From positions 1 through 5,545 of the forward strand of contig PCSQ01000134.1 in NCBI GenBank assembly GCA_002772455.1: 5,545 bases of DNA. Reading direction: 5' to 3'. The notes beneath the pieces were generated by a model, which did not search any database, was not told the DNA's origin, and saw nothing but the letters and a program-made list of their open reading frames with translations. A program made the translations under genes and the position numbers. Each line of letters begins with the position of its first letter. Positions within the stretch are counted from its first letter, which is position 1. Below, one piece after another: positions 1 through 5,341 of the stretch. The stretch comes from Candidatus Beckwithbacteria bacterium CG23_combo_of_CG06-09_8_20_14_all_47_9 (lineage in GTDB: Bacteria > Patescibacteriota > Microgenomatia > UBA1400 > CG1-02-47-37).

Positions 1-655
1 GGCGAAGCCATAAAAGAGCAAAGTAACCGGAAATAAACGCGGCGGCAAAACCCAAACCGAAATTGACAAATTCTGCCTCGACCAAATTCAAATGCTTCAG
101 TTGCAATAGCTGGGCGGCGGCAATTGCCGGCAGAGAAATTAAAAAAGAAAAATTGTAGGCATCTTCTGGTTTAAGGCCTAACAATAAACCGCTGACAATC
201 GTCGACCCCGACCGGGAAACGCCCGGCAAAACCGCCAGTCCCTGGGCGACGCCGATCAAACCGGCACTTTGATTATTTAAAGGCTTATCCTTAAATTTTA
301 TCAGCTTAGGCAATAATAAAATCAAACCATTAATAATCAGAGTCACCGCGGTAAAAATTAATGAACCGAAAATCAACTCGTTCCAACGATTAAAAAATAG
401 GCCCAAAATTCCGGTGGGGATCATCGCCAAAATAATTAACTTTAATTGCTTGAATTTGAGGGCCTTAATTACTGACCACAGCACGATCACCGTCACCAGC
501 GCCGTCGCCAGATGAATGATGACGTCAAAACTGACCGGCGGTTCGGTGAGGCCGAACAGGTTTTGCACCACCACCAGATGAGCGGTCGACGAAATCGGCA
601 AAAACTCCGTCAGGCCCTGGACCAGACCCAACCCGGCTGCTTGGATCGGCGTCAT
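1..655 (-). CDS. uppP: Undecaprenyl-diphosphatase UppP (BacA), C-terminus cut by window edge
   Basis: UppP is an integral membrane phosphatase that converts undecaprenyl diphosphate to undecaprenyl phosphate, recycling the lipid carrier used for peptidoglycan and other wall polymers. 218 residues are visible; the family usually has about 250-275, so the last membrane helices lie outside. Motif 1 is clear at residues 12-27: the (E/Q)xxxE pair is Q13/E17, followed by FLPISSTAHL with S22, S23 and H26. The second signature, PGVSRSGSTI, is at 144-153, with R148 matching the catalytic arginine of the family. The stretch FDVIIHLATAL (43-53) is also typical. STAH replaces the more common STGH. The loop between the two motifs is about 20 residues shorter than in E. 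coli UppP. The ATG at 655-653 directly follows the TAA of the upstream membrane gene, with only a weak purine-rich GAAGAAG before it, so translational coupling is likely. The family is certain; coupling is inferred. Confidence 0.96.
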   Translation of the reverse strand, partial: MTPIQAAGLGLVQGLTEFLPISSTAHLVVVQNLFGLTEPPVSFDVIIHLATALVTVIVLWSVIKALKFKQLKLIILAMIPTGILGLFFNRWNELIFGSLIFTAVTLIINGLILLLPKLIKFKDKPLNNQSAGLIGVAQGLAVLPGVSRSGSTIVSGLLLGLKPEDAYNFSFLISLPAIAAAQLLQLKHLNLVEAEFVNFGLGFAAAFISGYFALLWLR

Positions 656-1327
656 TTACTTCTTCTTTAAACTTTTGCCGTACCAATCCATGAGCATTTT
701 GGCCACGAGCTCTTTGGCGCCTAAACCGATCGCCAAACCAATACCCAATGACAGCGTCGCGACCACGCCGATAAACAAGGTGTTAATCAATGATTGGGCA
801 ATTCCCAATTCGTTGATCGCGGCCATGGCGGAAACGACAACCACCAAATAACTGGCAATTTTCGCCAGCATCCGGCTGATCCGAATATCTACTTGGCTGA
901 CCGCGCCCTTAATCAGGCTCTCGACTAAACCGGCCAATAACACGCCGATGGTCAAGACCAAAACGGCAGAAATAATCCGGGGAATGTAACTTAACAGGCT
1001 GTTTAAAACCGCCGAAACCGCAGTTAAACCCAAAACATTAACCGCCGCCATGGAGAAAACCAGAATAATCAGCCAATGGACCAGTTCGCCAAAAAAGACT
1101 TCGACTTTGCCGCGGATATCCGCTTTATCCAAATAAGTGTCTAAACCGGCTTTTCTTAAAACCTGGTCCAATTTGACCGCCGCAAGAATTTTAATGATCA
1201 AAGCTTTGGCCCACTTGCCCAAGACCAAACCGAACAGAAAAATTATCAGCGCGCCCAAAAACACCGGAATAAAAGCAAAAAAACGGCTTAAAATGGTATT
1301 CGCTGCTGAAAAAATGGCATCTTGCAT
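656..1327 (-). CDS. MscS-related conserved-TM-helix membrane protein (small mechanosensitive-channel-like)
   Basis: This 223-residue, very hydrophobic protein has four to five membrane segments, at about 20-46, 84-105, 113-139, 159-177 and 179-208. It looks like the conserved TM helix family (Pfam TM_helix type, as in CmpX-like proteins) related to MscS channels. An internal repeat is visible: WLIILVFSMAAVNVLGL (85-101) resembles YLVVVVSAMAAINELGI (160-176), and FIPVFLGALIIFLFGLVLG resembles YIPRIISAVLVLTIGVLLAG. The last helix, LSLGIGLAIGLGAKELVAK, is like the pore-lining TM3 of MscS, with its Gly/Ala pattern followed by the (Q/K)EL turn. The protein ends in GKSLKKK just after it, so the cytosolic beta and alpha/beta domains of true MscS are absent. 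A tension-sensing or envelope role is inferred. The start is well supported by a near-perfect Shine-Dalgarno at 1341-1332. It is first in a two-gene unit with uppP, whose ATG touches its stop codon. Confidence 0.85.
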   Translation of the reverse strand: MQDAIFSAANTILSRFFAFIPVFLGALIIFLFGLVLGKWAKALIIKILAAVKLDQVLRKAGLDTYLDKADIRGKVEVFFGELVHWLIILVFSMAAVNVLGLTAVSAVLNSLLSYIPRIISAVLVLTIGVLLAGLVESLIKGAVSQVDIRISRMLAKIASYLVVVVSAMAAINELGIAQSLINTLFIGVVATLSLGIGLAIGLGAKELVAKMLMDWYGKSLKKK

Positions 1328-1331
1328 AACC

Positions 1332-1341
1332 TCACCCCCTT
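1332..1341 (-). promoter_or_regulatory. Strong Shine-Dalgarno for the MscS-like gene
   Basis: Read on the minus strand this is AAGGGGGTGA, nine of ten matches to the full anti-16S complement AAGGAGGTGA. It is followed by GGTT and the ATG at 1327-1325. It fixes the start of the MscS-like gene. It is the only strong ribosome binding site in front of any gene in the window. Confidence 0.8.
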
Positions 1342-1348
1342 TCCAAGC

Positions 1349-1376
1349 TTAAGATTAGCACGAGTTTTGCTATAAT
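1349..1376 (+). promoter_or_regulatory. rnpB promoter, sigma70-type with extended -10
   Basis: A perfect TATAAT lies at 1371-1376, preceded by TGC (1368-1370), which makes an extended -10. TTAAGA at 1349-1354 is a four-of-six match to the -35 with a 16-nt spacer. Transcription would begin about 1381-1384, exactly where the P1 helix of the RNase P RNA starts (1383). The agreement between promoter and mature 5' end supports both calls. Confidence 0.8.
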
Positions 1377-1381
1377 ATCAA
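1352..1381 (-). promoter_or_regulatory. Possible minus-strand promoter for the MscS-like/uppP unit
   Basis: On the minus strand TTGATA (1381-1376, one mismatch to TTGACA) is followed after 18 nt by TAATCT (1357-1352), a poor -10. A start near 1345 would leave a leader of about 18 nt that contains the strong Shine-Dalgarno. The elements overlap the rnpB promoter on the other strand. The -10 is weak, so this is a tentative call. Confidence 0.3.
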
Positions 1382-1382
1382 G

Positions 1383-1727
1383 GCTAGGAAGTATGGTGAC
1401 GCCCCGATACCGACTTTGTCGAATCGTGGGAGGAAAGTCCAGACTGCTGAAAGCAGGGTGCCCCGCGCAAGCGGGACTACCGGAGGGCATGGCCGCCGGT
1501 ACGAGTGAAGCCACAGAGACGATTAACGTGAAACGGCCCCAACACCAATGTCGTTGGGGAGCCAGCCCCGATTTAATCGGAGTAGCGGTAATTCTCCCCG
1601 CAGCAACTTCCGACCGGTTCGCTATCAGGTCGCTTTCCCGAGAACCGAAGTTTGAAGGCATTAGACAGATGTCACCTCGACCCGGCATCCGCCGGGTAAA
1701 ACAGAATCTGGCTTACCGCTTCCTAGC
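1383..1727 (+). ncRNA. rnpB: RNase P RNA (M1 RNA), bacterial type A
   Basis: This is the catalytic RNA of ribonuclease P, which removes the 5' leaders of pre-tRNAs together with the RnpA protein. The ends pair as a perfect 9-bp P1 (GCTAGGAAG at 1383-1391 with CTTCCTAGC at 1719-1727). P2 pairs GGTGAC (1395-1400) with GTCACC (1671-1676). P3 is CGAT/ATCG plus CGAC/GTCG (1405-1426). The universal GAGGAAAGTCC is at 1430-1440. P4 is AAG(T)CCAGA (1435-1443) with TCTGGCTT (1707-1714), including the conserved bulged U. The ACAGAGA element is at 1513-1519 and a GCAA tetraloop hairpin at 1462-1475. A variable P12-like stem pairs CCCCAAC with GTTGGGG (1537-1559). GGTAA of the CCA-binding L15 loop is at 1587-1591, and ACAGAATCTGGCTTA is at 1701-1715. 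A GC-rich hairpin at 1681-1696 is probably P19. The length of about 345 nt is normal. It is the only plus-strand gene found, divergent from the MscS-like gene and convergent with the AI-2E gene. Mature ends are inferred from P1. Confidence 0.96.
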
Positions 1728-1734
1728 GCTTTTT
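1717..1734 (+). terminator. Probable weak intrinsic terminator of rnpB
   Basis: The 3' strand of P1 is followed by a five-T run at 1730-1734. A small local hairpin, CGCT-TCCT-AGCG (1717-1728), can also form, but with only 4 bp. Either the full P1 helix or this mini-hairpin next to the T run could end transcription. The same bases encode the last codons of the convergent AI-2E gene. Confidence 0.4.
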
Positions 1735-2682
1735 AAAATCCGAGGCAATGATTTCCAAAAATAACACCGTCGGTATGGCTAAAATCGCGCCGGCAATTCC
1801 GGCTAACTTTAATCCGACCAGTAAGGCAATGATGACCACTAAAGGGCTTAACCCAACGGCTTTAGACATAACTTTGGGCACGAGAAAGTTATTTTCTATC
1901 TGTTGGATGGCAAAATAAAGCGCGCCTACGGCTAGGGCCAAAATCGGTGAACTGCCCAGGGCGACCAGAATCGCCGGCACAGCCGAGAGCGTCGGCCCGA
2001 TGTTCGGCACGATCTCCAAAATCCCGGCCAAAAACGCCAACGGCACAGCATAATCAATTCCCAAAAATAACAAACCCACGTAAGAAAGAATGCCAACAAA
2101 TAACATCAATAGCAATTGCCCGCGGACCCAGCCGCCTAATTTCTTTTCCAGTTGATTAATAAAAGCTTCGGCCCTTTCTTCCCGGCCGTTATTCCCGAAT
2201 AAAAATAACAGGTATTTATGAAGATTCTTCCGCTCCAAAATCAGATAATAAACAATCACCGTTAAAGTAAATAAACCTACTACGTTATTGAAAGTGCCGA
2301 CGATAATTTTAAACAGATTTTGCGGCAAGGCTGAAAGCTGGGGCTGAAGCAGTGACAGGTCAAACCGGCCTTGGGTCAACCGCTCGACGTCTTGGGGCAA
2401 ACGATTCAAAAACCGGGCCGACTGCTCTACCAATGGCGGCACCAACGAGGCGACGGAAAAACTAATAAACGCCCAAATCAAAATATACAAAACCACCGTC
2501 GATAATCCCCGGGGAATCCGGTATTTCTCCAAACGGTCAACCAAGGGGCTCAACGCCGACATGAAAATCAGGGCAATAAACAAAAATAAAAGAATGTATC
2601 TTATTTGAAACAAGAAAACTAAACCCAGTAAAAAGAAAACGGTAAAAATTATCGTCCGCTGGGAGATTTCAATTTTCTGCAT
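1723..2682 (-). CDS. AI-2E/PerM-family membrane transporter (formerly UPF0118)
   Basis: This 319-residue polytopic membrane protein belongs to the AI-2E transporter family (Pfam PF01594). Members include TqsA (autoinducer-2 export) and proteins linked to sodium/proton exchange, so the substrate here cannot be named. N-terminal helices lie at about 10-27 and 29-45, with another at 60-84. A soluble, helical, variable segment follows at about 85-125. The conserved C-terminal half has GGWVRGQL (183-190), AGILEIVPNIGPTLSAVPA (219-237), QQIENNFLVPKVMSKAVGL (260-278) and a final PTVLFLEI helix. Length is slightly below the usual 340-370. The start MQKIEISQRTIIF is the family-typical N-terminus, although it has no Shine-Dalgarno and lies 34 nt inside miaA; coupling to miaA translation is inferred. 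The TAG stop falls within the 3' strand of the rnpB P1 helix on the opposite strand. An unrelated role to tRNA modification is likely despite the operon position. Confidence 0.93.
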   Translation of the reverse strand: MQKIEISQRTIIFTVFFLLGLVFLFQIRYILLFLFIALIFMSALSPLVDRLEKYRIPRGLSTVVLYILIWAFISFSVASLVPPLVEQSARFLNRLPQDVERLTQGRFDLSLLQPQLSALPQNLFKIIVGTFNNVVGLFTLTVIVYYLILERKNLHKYLLFLFGNNGREERAEAFINQLEKKLGGWVRGQLLLMLFVGILSYVGLLFLGIDYAVPLAFLAGILEIVPNIGPTLSAVPAILVALGSSPILALAVGALYFAIQQIENNFLVPKVMSKAVGLSPLVVIIALLVGLKLAGIAGAILAIPTVLFLEIIASDFKKR

Positions 2683-3509
2683 ATATACGAGTATACCAAC
2701 TCAAAATCAACTTCACAATCAAACCATTTAATCTGCTTATTTTCCTTGAACCAGGTAAATTGACGCCGGGCATATTGCTGTTCGGCCCTGGCCCAACTGT
2801 CAGGATCCGGCAATTGCCTATAGCCGATACCGGACATTGAGGGCAAATTGACCGGATATTTAACTTTAAGTTTTTGCCATTCTTTGATGGCGCCGGCTTT
2901 TACCCGGGATTTAACCCGCTCGGCAATCCGCTGGTCTAAAGTAGTTTTATCAGTTTTCAAACCAACCCAAAGGCAGTCGTAACGATTAGCCTGCAGGGTT
3001 GGACCCTGCAGGTCTTTAGCAACTTCGATGGCCCGGATTAAACGGCGTGGATTCAATTGATCGGAATGATTCATTGAATTAAACCTGGCCTGATTTAATT
3101 TTTTCAGCCGTTGCTGTAACTGCTTGATTGTTTTTTTCTCTAATTCTTTTCTTAGCCGCCAATCAGGTTTTATTGCCAGCGTCGCCGGCGGCTTTACCAA
3201 ACTATCCAGATACAAGCCGGTGCCGCCGACAATAATCGGCAGTTTCTGTCTCTTGGCAATTTGATTAATTAAAGTACGGGCAAATTTAACAAAATGGGCC
3301 ACCGAAAATTCCTGGTCCGGCTGAATCAAATCCAAACCGTGAATTTTAACACCCCTGGGCCGGTCTTTGCCAGTGACAATATCCATACCTTTATAGACTT
3401 GTCTGGAGTCGGCCGAAATCAGTTCCCCGTCAAATTTATTGGCCAATTTGGCCGCCAGCGCCGTTTTCCCCGTCGCCGTCGGTCCGCAGATAATTAAAAT
3501 TTTGATCAT
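2649..3509 (-). CDS. miaA: tRNA dimethylallyltransferase MiaA
   Basis: MiaA transfers the dimethylallyl group from DMAPP to N6 of adenosine 37 in tRNAs reading codons that begin with U, giving i6A. The 286-residue protein is near the family length of about 300. The P-loop GPTATGKT is at 9-16. The substrate motif SADSRQVYKGMDI is at 32-44 with the catalytic-type D34, followed by TGK in place of the usual TAK. GGTGLYLDSL is at 95-104. NPRRLIRAIEV (153-163) and SGIGYRQL (226-233) are the conserved C-terminal elements, and QYARRQFTWFK (245-255) is the typical tRNA-contacting end. The ATG overlaps the TGA of miaB as ATGA and has no Shine-Dalgarno, so re-initiation after miaB is the likely mode. 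The 3' end overlaps the AI-2E gene by 34 nt. A perfect 10-bp inverted repeat lies over residues 167-173. No key residue is missing. Confidence 0.97.
   Translation of the reverse strand: MIKILIICGPTATGKTALAAKLANKFDGELISADSRQVYKGMDIVTGKDRPRGVKIHGLDLIQPDQEFSVAHFVKFARTLINQIAKRQKLPIIVGGTGLYLDSLVKPPATLAIKPDWRLRKELEKKTIKQLQQRLKKLNQARFNSMNHSDQLNPRRLIRAIEVAKDLQGPTLQANRYDCLWVGLKTDKTTLDQRIAERVKSRVKAGAIKEWQKLKVKYPVNLPSMSGIGYRQLPDPDSWARAEQQYARRQFTWFKENKQIKWFDCEVDFELVYSYICRKLKSPSGR
2990..3012. repeat. Perfect 10-bp inverted repeat with 3-nt loop inside miaA
   Basis: Arms CCTGCAGGGT (2990-2999) and ACCCTGCAGG (3003-3012) flank TGG. Each arm carries a PstI-like CTGCAG palindrome. In miaA it encodes LQGPTLQ (residues 167-173) in the linker after the RAIEV helix, a variable part of the family. 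It would form a strong hairpin in the mRNA, but no T run follows on either strand, so it is not an intrinsic terminator. Confidence 0.8.
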
Positions 3510-4654
3510 TTTATCACTTGAGGGCGATGCTTTAAATGAGGCTGGTTAATTAAATTTTCCAAAATCTGCCAGCGCTTTTTTTTGAGTGTTGCCGGAATAT
3601 CATCCTGATATAACCGGTACGACGCCGTCCCCGGACGGGGGGAATAACGGGCGACAAAGGCCACCTGCCACTTAACTTTCTTGGCCAAAGCAACTGTGGC
3701 CTGAAAATCCCGGTCGGTCTCTCCCGGAAAACCGACAATAATATCCGTCCCCAAAGTTACCCCAGGCACTTTGGCGCGCAGTTTGGTAACGATATTTAAA
3801 TAATCCTGCCAGGTATAACCCCGGTTCATCCGTTTAAGCGTCCGGTTGCTGCCCGACTGAACCGGCAGATGAATAAACCGATCAATTTGCAGATGAACGG
3901 CAATGCAATCGATTAAGGCATCGGAAAAATCCCAGGGATTGGAACTCATAAACCGCAATTTTTTAATCTGTTTATATTCACAAATTTTATCTAAAAGCTG
4001 CACAAATGGCGGTTTACCTTTGGCTTTTTTATACTGGGAGACATTACTCGGCAAAGTTAAGTTTTGCCTTAACAATAATTTTCTCAAACCGATTCCCACT
4101 TTTTCCAAACCGTAAGAATTGACGTTTTGCCCGACTAAAGTAATTTCACGGTAACCGCGGTTAACCAAGTCCTTAACCTCGGCCAGGATATCTTTAAGCG
4201 GCCGGGAAATTTCGCGGCCTCGGGACAAAGGCACGATACAATAGGTGCAAAACGAGTTACAGCCGGCGGAAATGGGAATCCAGGCATGGGTGGTGTCCCG
4301 CCGTACCGCCGCCGAGTTGAAACCGACTTCGCTAATCGGCAGAATTTCGTCCACAAACGGCAGCATCGACAACAATTTTTCTTCGCCGTGATGGATCATG
4401 CAACCGGTTAATATAATTTTCGGTTTCCGTTTCGCTTCCCTAAATTTTTTAGCCAGATTGTTAAGCAAACTCCGGGCCCGGTCTTCGGCTGATTTTCTAA
4501 TTGAACAAGTGTTAATGACAATTTCGTCGGCCTCGTCCGCGGTTTTGGCTTCACGGTAATCTCGGGCCCGGTAATCGCCCGCCACCCGCTCGGAATCGGA
4601 TTTATTCATCTGACACCCAAACGTAAAAATGAAATATTGTTTAGACTTGACCAT
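3506..4654 (-). CDS. miaB: tRNA-2-methylthio-N6-dimethylallyladenosine synthase MiaB, lacking TRAM domain
   Basis: MiaB is a radical-SAM methylthiotransferase that converts i6A37 to ms2i6A37 in tRNA. The N-terminal UPF0004 domain has the three cysteines of the auxiliary 4Fe-4S cluster: C14 in FGCQMN, C50 in NTCSIR and C85 in LTGCM. The radical-SAM triad C132, C136 and C139 is in GCNSFCTYCIVPLSRGRE. Other signatures are LVGQNVNSYG (173-182), RFMSSNPWDF (234-243), HLPVQSGSNRTLKRMNR (262-278), DIIVGFPGET (304-313) and YSPRPGTAS (337-345). The protein stops at residue 382, about 15 residues after the LKKKRW helix, where a TRAM domain of some 60 residues normally follows; miaA begins at once, so there is no room for it. 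About 35 extra residues (183-217) sit after NVNSYG. No Shine-Dalgarno precedes the ATG. A TATAGT at 4673-4668 could be a -10, but no matching -35 is seen. The family choice over MtaB or RimO rests on the motifs and on miaA next door. Confidence 0.95.
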   Translation of the reverse strand: MVKSKQYFIFTFGCQMNKSDSERVAGDYRARDYREAKTADEADEIVINTCSIRKSAEDRARSLLNNLAKKFREAKRKPKIILTGCMIHHGEEKLLSMLPFVDEILPISEVGFNSAAVRRDTTHAWIPISAGCNSFCTYCIVPLSRGREISRPLKDILAEVKDLVNRGYREITLVGQNVNSYGLEKVGIGLRKLLLRQNLTLPSNVSQYKKAKGKPPFVQLLDKICEYKQIKKLRFMSSNPWDFSDALIDCIAVHLQIDRFIHLPVQSGSNRTLKRMNRGYTWQDYLNIVTKLRAKVPGVTLGTDIIVGFPGETDRDFQATVALAKKVKWQVAFVARYSPRPGTASYRLYQDDIPATLKKKRWQILENLINQPHLKHRPQVIK

Positions 4655-4674
4655 AAACCAATATTCTACTATAA

Positions 4675-5340
4675 TTATTTTAGAAAGCTTGTTTGGATGG
4701 GTGCTTGCACCGGTTCAAGCAAGTTTTTTTCAATTAACCTCTTTTTCGCCTCTTTCCAATTCACTTTTTTGATACTGACAATCTTTCGCTCAATCATGGA
4801 AAAATATTTAGCGTCTTTACCAGTCTCATTGGCTAAAACCGAACCGGCAACCATATCCGCCACATTAACCCTTTTATCCTGACGGCTATCAACATGAATA
4901 ATAGAAACATCATTACCTACCTGTCTTTTAATTAAATCATTGAAAACATCTATCTCTTTCTGCTGAACAAAATGGCGGTCAAAGACTAATCGGTCAATTT
5001 TGATAAAATTGGCAACATCCTGTAAAAGCAATAGACATAAAGCGGCATAATTTGTGGGCGTGTCCGATATTTTCCGGCCCAGTTTATCGATTACCAAAAC
5101 ACAGATCGTAAAATTTTCCCTTTCTAAAAACCGGAAAAAGATTGTTTTGGTTTTTTCGCCTGACGTATAAAACTTTATTTCTGTTCCCCGCTTTTTGAAG
5201 GCCGCCCACTTGTGAATTTGTTTAAAGAGTAAGTCAATTTTCTCTGCCGCAGTTACCCCGACAGCGGCAACAATAACCACTTTATCTTTTGGGTCAGGCA
5301 AAGTACCGGACTCATCAATGTAAATAGTGACTCGACTCAT
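4675..5340 (-). CDS. DUF3800 domain protein, probably RNase H-like fold
   Basis: This 221-residue soluble protein has the DUF3800 (Pfam PF12686) pattern: YIDESGTLPDP at the N-terminus (7-17, acidic D9/E10), a VVIVAAVGV strand (21-29), a KFYTSGEK segment (56-63), LVFDRHF (118-124, D121), and the C-terminal HVDSRQDKRVNVADMVAGSVL (149-169, with D151, D155 and D162). The spaced acidic residues recall a metal-binding RNase H-like site; nuclease activity is an inference and has not been shown for this protein. Many DUF3800 genes sit in accessory or mobile DNA. GC here is roughly 37%, clearly below the 45-53% of the other genes, which suggests a different origin. The ATG lies one base after the TAA of the upstream membrane gene and has no Shine-Dalgarno, pointing to coupling. 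Its stop is 20 nt before miaB. Confidence 0.85.
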   Translation of the reverse strand: MSRVTIYIDESGTLPDPKDKVVIVAAVGVTAAEKIDLLFKQIHKWAAFKKRGTEIKFYTSGEKTKTIFFRFLERENFTICVLVIDKLGRKISDTPTNYAALCLLLLQDVANFIKIDRLVFDRHFVQQKEIDVFNDLIKRQVGNDVSIIHVDSRQDKRVNVADMVAGSVLANETGKDAKYFSMIERKIVSIKKVNWKEAKKRLIEKNLLEPVQAPIQTSFLK

Positions 5341-5341
5341 T

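Noticed and set aside
1681..1696. GC-rich hairpin as a minus-strand terminator for the AI-2E gene
   Set aside because: Read on the minus strand it is not followed by a T run, and it is explained as a probable P19 stem of RNase P RNA.
1332..1764. Open reading frames on both strands across the rnpB region
   Set aside because: They lie over a fully supported RNase P RNA, have no family resemblance and no ribosome binding site; they are chance frames.
3506..3560. Frameshift as the cause of the missing MiaB TRAM domain
   Set aside because: The bases downstream of the miaB stop are miaA in an intact, motif-rich frame from its first codon, so no TRAM-coding sequence is left to restore.
3550..4356. 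Arginine- and proline-rich frames within miaB on the same strand
   Set aside because: They are alternate frames of miaB, whose own frame carries every family motif; composition is typical of frame-shifted coding DNA.
4702..4730. Plus-strand hairpin TGCTTG/CAAGCA followed by seven T, terminator-like
   Set aside because: It lies inside the DUF3800 coding sequence on the opposite strand, and no plus-strand gene leads into it. For minus-strand transcription the T run is on the wrong side. At most it could stop antisense transcription.
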